In this document: positions 1-7,003 of the stretch, piece by piece
How the letters are laid out: every line of letters begins with the position of its first letter
Position numbering within the stretch: the stretch's first letter is position 1
Assembly: GCA_003162425.1 (NCBI GenBank)
Contig: PMOK01000043.1
Span: forward strand, 13,938-46,834
Direction: 5' to 3'
DNA from: Bryobacterales bacterium
GTDB lineage: Bacteria > Acidobacteriota > Terriglobia > Bryobacterales > Bryobacteraceae
Length of the DNA stretch: 32,897 nucleotides
Position numbers and translations under genes: made by a program
Notes under the pieces: generated by a model
The model's database searches: none
The model's input: only the letters and a program-made list of their open reading frames with translations
What the model was told of the DNA's origin: nothing

Positions 1-315
1 GCGGCCGACCGTCGGAATGGTCACCTTCTGCATAATCACCTTTCCGCCATTCGCCACCACTGCTTTCGCGATCACGTCCACATCATCCACCGAGACGCTG
101 CATTCGAATCCTGTCATTCTCTGCCCCGGGACCAACTCGCGCCGGCCTTGCAGCGAACCTTGTATCCCCGGGTCTTTCTCATCCCCGGTATGGATCAGAA
201 AGAAACCCGGCGGTCCCCACGGCTCGAACTTCCATCCGAAAACCTCTTCGTAAAACTTGCGGGCACGCGGCAGGTCATCGGCGTTGATCGAAAAATGTCG
301 AATGTTATTGGCCAT
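1..315 (-). CDS. VOC-family (glyoxalase/bleomycin-resistance-like) protein, 3' end cut by window
   Basis: The first 105 codons of a minus-strand gene run off the left edge of the window. The protein begins MANNIRHFSINADDLPRARK and continues with FYEEVFGWKFEPWGPPGFF, the classic first beta-alpha-beta module of the vicinal-oxygen-chelate fold, including the N-terminal His and the 'ARKFYEEVFGW' helix. Family members are small metal-dependent lyases, dioxygenases or antibiotic-binding proteins; the substrate cannot be read from this half. The start ATG lies 51 bp from the start of a divergent AraC-type regulator, so the two may share a control region, and the regulator could act on this gene. That link is inference from position only. 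Confidence 0.85.
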   Translation of the reverse strand, partial: MANNIRHFSINADDLPRARKFYEEVFGWKFEPWGPPGFFLIHTGDEKDPGIQGSLQGRRELVPGQRMTGFECSVSVDDVDVIAKAVVANGGKVIMQKVTIPTVGR

Positions 316-366
316 CTATGACATGGTAGCTGGCAACGGGCTGGCGATCTTGCGATAAACTGCCAG

Positions 367-1167
367 TTGGTGTCGCGAACACGTCAAGAGGTCGATGTCG
401 TTATCCGTACTCTCGCCGCCACTTACTCGCCCGGCCACGTCATTCCTCCGCATTCGCACGATTGGCATCAACTGCTCTACGCCTCCGAAGGCGTGATGAC
501 CATCCACACCGCGAGCGGCTCCTGGGTGGTTCCTCCGCATCGCGCAGTCTGGATCCCAGCCAATGTCGAACATAGCGTGCAGATGTCCGGCGCGGTATCC
601 ATGCGGACGCTCTACCTGCTACCGGCTGTTTCGAAGGCTCTGCCCAAGGAGTGCTGCACGGTGAACGTCCCACCGCTCCTGCGCGAACTGATCCTGGATG
701 CGGTCGCTCGCCAAACACTCCAGTGCAGCATTCCGTCCGAAGCGCGCCTGATCGGCGTGATGCTGGACCAGATCCAGGCGCTGCCTGCGGCGCCGTTGCA
801 GCTACCCATGCCCCGCGATGCCCGCGCATCCAAAGTCGCTGATTTGTTGAAAGCGAATCCGGCCGAGCCAGCATCGCTGGAGGAGATCGCAAGGCAGGCT
901 GGCGCAAGTCCGCGAACCATCGAGCGCTTGTTCCGTTCGGAAACCAATATGGGATTCGCAAAATGGAGGCAACGCCTGCGCCTGCTCCACGCGTTGCGAT
1001 TACTCGCGGCCGGAGAGTCCGTGACGAACGTCGCACTCGAAACCGGCTACGACAGCACCAGCGCGTTCATTTCCATGTTCCGCCGCGAGTTGGGAACCAC
1101 GCCCAGCCGCTACCACGATAGGGCGCAGCGCGAGGTGCCTGGCGCCGTTCTCCGGTTCTTCCGTTAG
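367..1167 (+). CDS. AraC-family transcriptional regulator with N-terminal cupin
   Basis: The 266-residue protein has an N-terminal cupin/AraC_binding half (about residues 15-110, with the HSHDWHQL, EGVMTIH and PANVEHSV segments of the ligand-binding barrel) and a C-terminal double helix-turn-helix (about 155-250: SLEEIARQAGASPRTIERLF, then VTNVALETGYDSTSAFISMF). The length and layout match one-component AraC regulators of the NimR/YdeO-like type. The start is TTG at 367, or GTG at 370 directly after it; no strong Shine-Dalgarno is visible. It is divergent from the VOC gene. The C-terminal codons RFFR and the stop fall inside an octad repeat (1153-1186), so the last residues may have been added by that repeat. 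The inducer is unknown. Confidence 0.9.
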   Translation: MVSRTRQEVDVVIRTLAATYSPGHVIPPHSHDWHQLLYASEGVMTIHTASGSWVVPPHRAVWIPANVEHSVQMSGAVSMRTLYLLPAVSKALPKECCTVNVPPLLRELILDAVARQTLQCSIPSEARLIGVMLDQIQALPAAPLQLPMPRDARASKVADLLKANPAEPASLEEIARQAGASPRTIERLFRSETNMGFAKWRQRLRLLHALRLLAAGESVTNVALETGYDSTSAFISMFRRELGTTPSRYHDRAQREVPGAVLRFFR

Positions 1168-1186
1168 TCGGTTCTTCAGTTCGCGC
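1153..1186 (+). repeat. Octad tandem repeat, copy A (CGGTTCTT type)
   Basis: Four imperfect 8-bp units occur in a row: CGGTTCTT, CCGTTAGT, CGGTTCTT, CAGTTCGC. They overlap the last codons and stop of the AraC-type gene. A 34-bp stretch with 30 identical positions recurs at 2209-2242 in the same orientation, on the other side of the transposase fragment. Confidence 0.7.
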
Positions 1187-1341
1187 TTGGCGACAGTTGG
1201 CTTCCGAACCGGATCGTTAGCATGGTGATGTGGCTTCGGCCGGACTGGCTCGTGCACCCTACCAAGCCGCTTCGCGTGGACAGCGCCCGCGAATTGCTCC
1301 CCGAGGGAACTCCGGCGGCTTAGTGATGCTGACTATGATCA

Positions 1342-1382
1342 TATAATAGAGTGACAGATTAAACAAGCACTAAACGGTGACA
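1342..1382. other. AT-rich spacer with paired GTGACA repeats, possible transposon-end remnant
   Basis: GTGACA occurs at 1351-1356 and again at 1377-1382, 26 bp apart, in an AT-rich patch that also holds TATAAT at 1342-1347. Paired terminal repeats of this spacing and sequence resemble IS21-type ends as I remember them, but no istA/istB is present. Together with the adjacent transposase fragment this suggests an old insertion hot spot. This is a weak call. Confidence 0.25.
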
Positions 1383-1411
1383 ATTCGGCAATTGCAGCCG
1401 TGCAGCCGAAC

Positions 1412-1834
1412 TTATCCGCGCGAACGCGCGCTAAGGGAGACGCCCAGTTTCTTGCGCAAGATCCAGGAAACATGCCGGGGGTGATATTTGACCTCAAACT
1501 CTTTGCGAATCACGCTCGCGACGCACCCGAGGCTCCACGCCCCGGTTGCGAACCCGGACTTGGCCGGGCCGCCCTTTAGAATTGCCTTAAGCCTCTTCAG
1601 TTCTGCCGGTCCAAGCTTCGGCTTGCGGCCAGCCCGCCCAGCTTTGCTCAGCTCGAGACGCGGGCTTCCAGCCTCAATACGATTCGACCAGCGCCGCACA
1701 CTTTCGCGACTGACCTTTAATCGGCGAGCCACTTCCGCCTGGCTCAGTCCCTGTTTAAGCAGCTTCGCCGCTTGTAGTCTCCTGCGTTCCAACTCATCGA
1801 AATCCCGTTTCCCGGTTCCCCGGTTGGCAGCCAT
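1412..1834 (-). CDS. IS630-type transposase, N-terminal helix-turn-helix half only
   Basis: The 140-residue product starts MAANRGTGKRDFDELERRRL. It contains a Tc1/IS630-like helix-turn-helix (GLSQAEVARRLKVSRESVRR, about residues 30-50) and a following winged-helix segment (LGCVASVIRKEFEVKYHPRH, then VSWILRKKLGVS). In full IS630 transposases this DNA-binding part runs directly into a DDE catalytic domain with an RDE-rich linker. Here the frame ends at SARSRG and the next 244 bp encode no recognisable DDE segment. The start was chosen at the ATG just before the conserved N-terminus, with a purine-rich AAGGGG about 11 nt upstream; upstream in-frame codons would add 20 unconserved residues. It is either the orfA of a two-frame element that lost orfB, or a domesticated remnant. 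Confidence 0.7.
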   Translation of the reverse strand: MAANRGTGKRDFDELERRRLQAAKLLKQGLSQAEVARRLKVSRESVRRWSNRIEAGSPRLELSKAGRAGRKPKLGPAELKRLKAILKGGPAKSGFATGAWSLGCVASVIRKEFEVKYHPRHVSWILRKKLGVSLSARSRG

Positions 1835-1894
1835 TTCAGCCGCACCCCTTCCATAAGGCTTGATTTGCGGCGGTGGTAGAACTAGCGGCCGCAA

Positions 1895-2257
1895 CGCCGA
1901 CGATCCTCCCGTCGAAGTTAGGCCGTCAGGCGGGACTCAGTAGACACAGTCCGTTTATCGGTGGTGATTGAAATGTTGAATTCGTTCTCGCGTGACAACA
2001 CGACGCCAAGAACGGCTGATCAGGCGCCAGGCAGGACTACGTGCGACGACCACAACCAGCTCCTCAATTACTCGCTGGGACAGAATTACTGCACGCCGAT
2101 ACCCACCAGGATTTCTTCAAGATGATGATGGAAACAATAGAGCAGAGAGAATCTTCACCCAAATCAGGGGCATAAAGCGCAGCGCAACGCGCGAAGCGCG
2201 CGGTTCTTCGGTTCTTCAGTTAATCGGTTCCTCGGTTCGCGCACCAGAACAACGGCG
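1895..2257. other. Gene-poor stretch between the transposase fragment and the recombinase-like gene
   Basis: No gene is supported in these 363 bp. Two overlapping plus-strand frames give short plausible-looking peptides: one ends HADTHQDFFKMMMETIEQR with a stop at about 2175, the other starts with GTG at 1992. Neither has a ribosome site or a recognisable domain, so this may be decayed coding DNA. The right end carries the octad repeat copy B. Confidence 0.4.
2201..2242 (+). repeat. Octad tandem repeat, copy B (CGGTTCTT type)
   Basis: Five imperfect 8-bp units occur in a row: CGGTTCTT, CGGTTCTT, CAGTTAAT, CGGTTCCT, CGGTTCGC. Positions 2209-2242 match copy A at 1153-1186 at 30 of 34 bases. 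The two copies bracket the transposase fragment as direct repeats. Confidence 0.7.
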
Positions 2258-2695
2258 TTAGACCGCGTTCATTAACCTTCCTCTCCGCTCCACCCACTCC
2301 TCACTTGTGAATACCCTAGGACCCACTTCAATCAGGCGCGGCAACATGTCGAAAACCGCCCCAGGAGTCCACGTGTTGTTGTAGCGGGTTCGAAAACCAC
2401 GCTGGTTCAACGATTCGGCAATCTCGGTGAGCGGCTTCTCCTGGATGATCATTTCCAGCATCACCACTAGCGCTTCCTTCTCCTGGATGTCCTGTTCCAG
2501 TTGCAGGCAATCCTCAGAAATCTTCAAACCGTAGGGCACCTGCTCGGTGATGTTCGCCGGCTCCGGTTTTCCGCCTTCCACCTGGCGCTCCCAGATCACC
2601 ACCACCGGCTTCCAGCCTTCTCCAGCCTTTATGTCCATGTAGGCCGGCGTTAGCGGGCCGGACAAGAAATCGCGCATGCGTTCCACTCTTGGCAT
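2258..2695 (-). CDS. Small hypothetical protein with recombinase-like C-terminal segment
   Basis: This is a 145-residue protein. The start ATG at 2695 is preceded by a perfect AGGAGG with good spacing, which decides it against an earlier in-frame ATG at 2743. No full domain is recognised. The C-terminal half (LTEIAESLNQRGFRTRYNNT, then WTPGAVFDMLPRLIEVG) resembles the 'recombinase' domain found downstream of the catalytic part of large serine recombinases, where such helices read 'IAxxLNxRGxRTRxGxxWxxxxV'. The catalytic resolvase part is absent. The front half has a WKPVVVIWER strand and is unlike anything I can name. It may be an orphan DNA-binding protein of acidobacteria or a remnant of an integrated element; it lies next to other mobile debris. 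Confidence 0.65.
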   Translation of the reverse strand: MPRVERMRDFLSGPLTPAYMDIKAGEGWKPVVVIWERQVEGGKPEPANITEQVPYGLKISEDCLQLEQDIQEKEALVVMLEMIIQEKPLTEIAESLNQRGFRTRYNNTWTPGAVFDMLPRLIEVGPRVFTSEEWVERRGRLMNAV

Positions 2696-2876
2696 ATTAG
2701 CCTCCTGAATGTCTCGACACTCCTGCCCACTGGGGTGGAGCAACTCACCTGCCAGCCCACCACGCCGTGGTTTGTTTGAGTTCGCCGCCGTAAGGTATTT
2801 CCGTATGTCCGCTCATGGGATTGCCTTGCACCGTCTCGCGACTCCGTTCGTCCATAATAAATATACGGAGGTTCGT

Positions 2877-3398
2877 TTGATAACAAAAATTGCACTTGGG
2901 TTAGCGCTGGGAGCCTGCTGCACCATTGGCTGGGCGGCCGAATCGTTCCACCCGCTTGACGTCAAGACTGGCGAATGGGAGGCCAGCATGACCGTGGCTA
3001 TGAACGGTGCTCCACCAATACCAGTGGAGGCGCTCGCCAGAATGACGCCGGAGCAGCGTGCCCGGCTCGAGGAGCAGACCAAGTCTCTCAGCGGCCGTAC
3101 CATACTTCATAAGAGCTGCGTGAAAAAGGAAAAGCTGGATCAACCGCTCACCTTTGGAAATAACGATAAAGCCTGCACCAATACCTTGGTCACTTCCACC
3201 GGGAGCATGCAGGAGATCCATGTGGAATGCAACCGGAACAACAGAAAATCGAGCGGAACACTGCGTTTCGAGGCCCTGGACTCCGAACACGTCAAAGGCA
3301 CTGTCAAGATGAGCATGACCAGCGACAGTGGAAACATGGACATCAATTCGTCCTTCACCGCCAAGTGGGTCGGCGAAACCTGCAGCAGCGACAAATAG
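2877..3398 (+). CDS. DUF3617-type secreted protein
   Basis: The 173-residue protein starts MITKIALGLALGACCTIGWA, an N-terminal signal peptide with cleavage probably after WAA. The mature part begins HPLDVKTGEWEASMTVAMNG, followed by a stretch ending in a CVKKEKLD segment, then paired cysteines (KACTNTLV, HVECNRNN, GETCSSDK). This is the layout of DUF3617 proteins: a treatment-like beta-sheet domain with 'G.WE' near the start and conserved cysteines, of unknown function in the periplasm. The start is TTG at 2877, supported by CGGAGG at 2866-2871 five bases upstream; an upstream in-frame extension would hide the signal peptide. It is followed after 70 bp by another exported protein, so the two may be co-transcribed across a palindrome. 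Confidence 0.8.
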   Translation: MITKIALGLALGACCTIGWAAESFHPLDVKTGEWEASMTVAMNGAPPIPVEALARMTPEQRARLEEQTKSLSGRTILHKSCVKKEKLDQPLTFGNNDKACTNTLVTSTGSMQEIHVECNRNNRKSSGTLRFEALDSEHVKGTVKMSMTSDSGNMDINSSFTAKWVGETCSSDK

Positions 3399-3404
3399 TT
3401 CAGC

Positions 3405-3428
3405 GTGGGGCAAGTCTCCGACTTGCCA
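3405..3428 (+). repeat. Dispersed palindrome, family 1
   Basis: GTGGGGCAAGTC-TCC-GACTTGCC: perfect 8-bp arms at 3409-3416 and 3420-3427 around a TCC loop, in the spacer between two exported-protein genes. The same design recurs at 10264, 12391, 19006, 20631, 29621 and 30180. Confidence 0.75.
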
Positions 3429-3468
3429 GCTCGTCTGTGCCAAACTTAAGGTTCAGCCGAGGAACTCA

Positions 3469-4941
3469 ATGAACAAGCTTGCGCTCGCCCTTCTTGTCAC
3501 CGCCGGGCCCTTTTTTGCAGCAGCCGACGAACTGCCCAAGGCCGACACCATCCTGGATAGATTCATCGAAGTCGCGGGCGGCAAAGCCGTCTTTGATAAA
3601 CACCATAACGAGGTCATGCACGGCAATATTGAAGTTGTAGGCCGGGGGGTGAAGGGAACTATCACGGTTTACCAGACTGAGCCGGACCAGATCCGCGTCA
3701 TCGTTGATATCGCAGGCGTCGGAAAAATCGATTCCGGAACCACCGGCGATGTGGCCTGGGAGAATTCCGCGATCCAAGGTCCTCGGATCAAACAGGGTAT
3801 CGAGAAAACGGACGCCTTCCGCGACGCCACGTTCAACGCCGACATCCAGTGGCGCAAACTGTACGCGAAGGCTGAGACCACCGGCGTCGAAACTGTGCAA
3901 GACCACGAATGCTACAAAGTGGTGCTGACACCCCAACAAGGCAATCCGGCCACGCGCTTCTATGACAAGAAATCCGGCTTGCTTATCAAGACCACCACTA
4001 CGCGCTCTGTGCAAATGGGAGACGTCACCGCCGAGGTAATCGCCGACGACTACCGCAAGGAGGGCGACATCCTGGCGGCGCACAAGATCACCAACAAAGT
4101 CGCCGGTCAAGAGATTCAGATTACCGTCCAGAGCCTGGAATTCAATGTGGACATGCCCAAAGACCGGTTTGATATGCCGGACGACATCAAGGCTCTGCTA
4201 AACAAACCGGCTCGAGCTGCAGTCCAGTCCGCGCCCCCCTCCGCGGCATCGCCCGGTAACGGCGGCAAGTTGACTTTGTATATGACCGGCAAACCGATCG
4301 CGATCGAGACCTACACGGTCCAGAAAGCGGACGGCAAAATCGAAGTGGACGGCTCAGCCAACGCAGCCATTGGACCGATCAAAATTGACATCGAACAATT
4401 CAAGGTGGTCACCGACGAAAAGTTCCATGCGTTGGATGCCGTGGCTAAAGGCAAGTTGGGCCAGGTGCAGATGAACGTCAAAACAACGTTCGCGGATGGC
4501 AAAGCCAAGAACGAGATGGATTCCGGGCAGGGTCCCCAAAGCAAGGAGGATAAAGTGTCGGCCGACGCCCTGGTAGTCAGCGCGAATTTCCCGCTTTATC
4601 CCTGGAGCCTGCTCGCGCTGCGCGCCGAATTGAAAAATCAAGATCCGCAACAAATGCCGATCTACATACTCGGCCAAGCCGAGGTCCCCGGAACCGTGGT
4701 TTTCAAAGGCCGCGAGAAAGTGGAGTTCGCCGGCAAAACTGTCGAGCTGAACCATCTGACCATCAGCGGAACCCCGCCGGATAGCCAACCCAATGCCCAG
4801 CCCCTCGTTCTTGATTTTTGGGTGGATGACAACCGCAAAGTGATCAAGATCGCGGTTCCAGCCCGAGGCGTGGAGGCCTATCAGGAAGGCTTCGACCGGA
4901 AAGCTCCGCCGGAAGCTCCCAAACCGGCCCCCAAACCTTAA
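3469..4941 (+). CDS. Exported two-domain protein, LolA/LolB-like N-terminal half
   Basis: This 490-residue protein has a clear signal peptide (MNKLALALLVTAGPFFAAA). Residues about 20-245 read like the outer-membrane lipoprotein-carrier fold common in acidobacteria: AGGKAVFDKHHNEVMHGNIE, strands such as KGTITVYQTEPDQIRVIVDI, then YKVVLTPQQGNPATRFYDKK and a terminal helix. Residues about 265-470 form a separate beta-rich half (GGKLTLYMTGKPIAIETYTV, repeated KI.V.G strands, a FPLYPWSLLALRAEL helix) that I cannot assign to a family; the tail is proline-rich (APPEAPKPAPKP). The start ATG has GAGGAA a few bases upstream. It probably binds a lipid or lipoprotein in the periplasm, but this is inference from the fold. 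It is followed 12 bp later by the GGDEF gene, so the two are likely in one transcript. Confidence 0.7.
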   Translation: MNKLALALLVTAGPFFAAADELPKADTILDRFIEVAGGKAVFDKHHNEVMHGNIEVVGRGVKGTITVYQTEPDQIRVIVDIAGVGKIDSGTTGDVAWENSAIQGPRIKQGIEKTDAFRDATFNADIQWRKLYAKAETTGVETVQDHECYKVVLTPQQGNPATRFYDKKSGLLIKTTTTRSVQMGDVTAEVIADDYRKEGDILAAHKITNKVAGQEIQITVQSLEFNVDMPKDRFDMPDDIKALLNKPARAAVQSAPPSAASPGNGGKLTLYMTGKPIAIETYTVQKADGKIEVDGSANAAIGPIKIDIEQFKVVTDEKFHALDAVAKGKLGQVQMNVKTTFADGKAKNEMDSGQGPQSKEDKVSADALVVSANFPLYPWSLLALRAELKNQDPQQMPIYILGQAEVPGTVVFKGREKVEFAGKTVELNHLTISGTPPDSQPNAQPLVLDFWVDDNRKVIKIAVPARGVEAYQEGFDRKAPPEAPKPAPKP

Positions 4942-4953
4942 GGGATTCTGCCG

Positions 4954-5943
4954 ATGAGCTCGCCGGAAAGGCAACCACAATCTGAATCCGACGCCGCGCT
5001 GGATTGTTATCTGGCATCGATTCTGGATATCGCTGAAACCGTGGCTAGCCTGTGCGGAGAAATCGGCGCGTCCTGTCACGATCAGTTGGTCCGTTTGCGA
5101 AGCCGGGTGGCCTACCGCGCCAGCGTTCAGACGCTCGAAGAAAGCCGCACTGCTCTTCATTCCGAACTCATCGACTTCTCGAACAAGGCTCGTCAGTACA
5201 ACAATGTTCTAGCCGAGGATGTGGCCAAGGCTCTGGCCTTGCTCGCGCAGAGTGAAAGCGCGGTGGCAGTCCGTAATGAGAAGTACATCGAGCGGCTTGC
5301 GCGGTTTGTGGACCAGATGGAGCAAGTGGCGCGATCGGGCGACCGGGCGCTGGCGGCCGGACAAGCGGTCGAGCTGCGTGGATTCGTGGAATCCATGGAA
5401 CAGGACGGCCGCGATGCCAATGCCCATTTGCAAGCAAAGCTGGCCGAGTTCCAGGATAAGCTCCGTGAAGTGGAATTCCTGGCGTCCATCGATCCGTTGA
5501 CCGGGGTCCCGAACCGCCGGGAATTCGATCGCCAGTTGGCGGCGCGCGTCGCGGCCAATCGCGAATTCTGCATCCTCTTGTTTGACCTCAATACATTCCA
5601 GCGGGTCAACTACGATCATGGGCACCTCTGTGGAGACGAGATTCTCAAGCAATTGGGGAATCGGCTCAGTAACCAGGTCCGCCCACGCGATTTCGTGTGC
5701 CGGTGGGGCGGGGATGAATTTGTCGTCATTCTTGAATGTTCCATCGCGAACGCCGAAGTGCGCGCCGAGGAAATTTCGCGGCTGCTGAGCGGCGCCTACA
5801 AAGTGGTTGTTGAAGGTCAGGAAACCACCGTCAATATCGGTGTTTCATTCGGCGTCTCTGAACGGGGAGCCGGAGAAACCGCCGAACAAGTCTTCCAGCG
5901 CGCCGACGAAGGCATGTACCGCCAAAAAACGCCACGTTTCTAG
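4954..5943 (+). CDS. GGDEF diguanylate cyclase with helical N-terminal domain
   Basis: The 329-residue enzyme is predicted to make cyclic di-GMP from two GTP. Residues 1-175 are almost entirely helical (coiled-coil-like, no membrane span), so it is probably cytoplasmic. The GGDEF domain starts at FLASIDPLTGVPNRREFD (about 175-192). It has the metal-binding Asp211 in FDLN, Asn219, GD at 227-228 and an intact active-site GGDEF at 252-256. An inhibitory I-site RxxD (Arg243-Asp246) sits exactly five residues before GGDEF, so product inhibition is expected. The usual HFKxxND is altered to TFQRVNY, which leaves the key Asn. No sensor domain is recognised in the helical part; it may sense through a partner protein. 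It is likely co-transcribed with the exported protein upstream. Confidence 0.9.
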   Translation: MSSPERQPQSESDAALDCYLASILDIAETVASLCGEIGASCHDQLVRLRSRVAYRASVQTLEESRTALHSELIDFSNKARQYNNVLAEDVAKALALLAQSESAVAVRNEKYIERLARFVDQMEQVARSGDRALAAGQAVELRGFVESMEQDGRDANAHLQAKLAEFQDKLREVEFLASIDPLTGVPNRREFDRQLAARVAANREFCILLFDLNTFQRVNYDHGHLCGDEILKQLGNRLSNQVRPRDFVCRWGGDEFVVILECSIANAEVRAEEISRLLSGAYKVVVEGQETTVNIGVSFGVSERGAGETAEQVFQRADEGMYRQKTPRF

Positions 5944-6036
5944 TTTCTGGTTCCTGGTTTCTGGTTCTAGCCCGAGCCACAGCCCTCAGCAACCAGAAAC
6001 CAGCAACCAGTCCCCAGCCCCCAGCCCCCTTTTTTT
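5944..6036 (+). terminator. Heptad-repeat hairpin with T-run, likely terminator of the GGDEF transcript
   Basis: The left arm is built of 7-bp units (TTTCTGG, TTCCTGG, TTTCTGG). The right arm is the complement (CAACCAG, AAACCAG, CAACCAG, then TCCCCAG, CCCCCAG). Positions 5947-5966 pair with 5991-6010 at 19 of 20 bases. Seven T's follow at 6030-6036. It begins directly after the stop codon. The structure would terminate transcription, although the T-run is some 20 bp beyond the main stem. Confidence 0.6.
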
Positions 6037-6066
6037 GTACTACCGTTAATTGGAAGGATTCCGCTT

Positions 6067-6888
6067 TTGCATTCTCTGACGAACGCGGGTGTTCTGGTCA
6101 CTGGCGCTGGCCGTGGCATCGGCAAACGGCTGGCCCTTGGATTCGCGGCTGCCGGAGCCAAGGTGGGACTGCTTTCGCGCAGCAAAGGCGAGCTGGATCT
6201 GGCGCATCTCGAGATTGAGCATGCCGGCGGCAATGCACTGCGTATTCGCACCGACGTAACGGATTTCGAGCAGCTCAACGCCGCTGTCGACCGCATGCGC
6301 CGCGACTACGGAGGAGTCCACGTTCTGGTGTGCGCGGCAGCCGTCCAGGGGCCCATTGGACCTTTCGTGGAACAATCGCCGAAGGCTTGGGCCGAAACAA
6401 TTAACATCAATCTTCTGGGCGTGATGAACGCGTGCAAGGCGGTCCTGCCTCACATGATCGAGCACCGCTCCGGCAAAATTATCGTACTCAGCGGAGGAGG
6501 CGCCGCCAGCGCCCGCCCCAATTTCTCCGCCTACGCCGCCTCCAAAGCAGCTGTGGTGCGGCTGGTGGAAACCATTGCCGACGAGGTGCGCGATCACAAC
6601 GTCCAGATCAACTGCATGAGCCCGGGTGGCACCTACACCCACATGACAGATGAAATTTTGCGCGCCGGCGAAAAAGCTGGTTGGAAGGAAACCGAAGACG
6701 CGCTTGAGATCCGCCGGACCGGCGGCGGCGCACCCGAAAAACAAATGCAGCTCGCCCTGTTCCTGGCCTCCGAACAATCCAACCACATCAGCGGAAAACT
6801 GATCCACATCAGCGATGACTGGAAAAAGCTGAAAGACGCGAACGTTCACCCGGAAGCGTTCACGCTCCGCAGAATGCAGCGAATGTAG
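6067..6888 (+). CDS. Short-chain dehydrogenase/reductase (SDR)
   Basis: This 273-residue NAD(P)-dependent oxidoreductase of the classical SDR family has the cofactor loop TGAGRGIG at 12-19, the ININLLG segment at about 112-118, catalytic Ser142 (VLSGGG) and YAASK with Tyr156 and Lys160, followed by the MSPGGTYTHM substrate-loop region. The length is slightly above the usual 250 because of a C-terminal DWKKLKDANVHPEAFTLRR extension. The start is TTG at 6067, with GGAAGGA (6052-6058) eight bases upstream; the next codons lead straight into the conserved VLVTGAG strand. The substrate cannot be predicted. It stands alone between two heptad-repeat hairpins. Confidence 0.9.
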   Translation: MHSLTNAGVLVTGAGRGIGKRLALGFAAAGAKVGLLSRSKGELDLAHLEIEHAGGNALRIRTDVTDFEQLNAAVDRMRRDYGGVHVLVCAAAVQGPIGPFVEQSPKAWAETININLLGVMNACKAVLPHMIEHRSGKIIVLSGGGAASARPNFSAYAASKAAVVRLVETIADEVRDHNVQINCMSPGGTYTHMTDEILRAGEKAGWKETEDALEIRRTGGGAPEKQMQLALFLASEQSNHISGKLIHISDDWKKLKDANVHPEAFTLRRMQRM

Positions 6889-6890
6889 AA

Positions 6891-6990
6891 GACGGCAGGC
6901 AGAAGGCAGAAAGCAGAAAGCAGCGGTCGGATGCTGGGGCTGCCTTCTGCCTTCTGCCTTCTGCCTTCTGCTTTCTGCCCTCTGCCTCCT
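6891..6990 (+). repeat. Heptad-repeat long hairpin (GCAGAAG / CTGCCTT)
   Basis: The left arm (6894-6923) is made of GCAGAAG/GCAGAAA units and the right arm (6940-6990) of CTGCCTT repeated four times plus CTGCTTT and CTGCCCT variants. The arms are complementary over more than 20 bp. It fills nearly the whole gap between the SDR gene and the ThuA-like gene. No T-run follows, so it is not a standard terminator. The period of seven is shared with the arrays at 5944-6036 and 32841-32868. Confidence 0.75.
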
Positions 6991-7003
6991 GTATGCTATT
7001 GCC

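Noticed and set aside
17-253. 78-codon plus-strand frame at the left edge
   Set aside because: It is antisense to the VOC-family gene, whose minus-strand reading gives a clear glyoxalase-fold N-terminus.
1222-1323. Small plus-strand ORF of 33 codons (MVMWLRPDWLVHPTKPLRVD...)
   Set aside because: It has coding-like composition but no ribosome site, no homology I can recognise and no neighbour logic; it could be a gene fragment.
1992-2261. 89-codon plus-strand frame starting with GTG
   Set aside because: Arg/Thr-rich low-complexity product ending inside an octad repeat; a competing frame in the same DNA looks equally plausible, so neither is called.
6891-6990. CRISPR array
   Set aside because: The repeats are 7 bp without spacers, arranged as a mirror pair; no cas genes.
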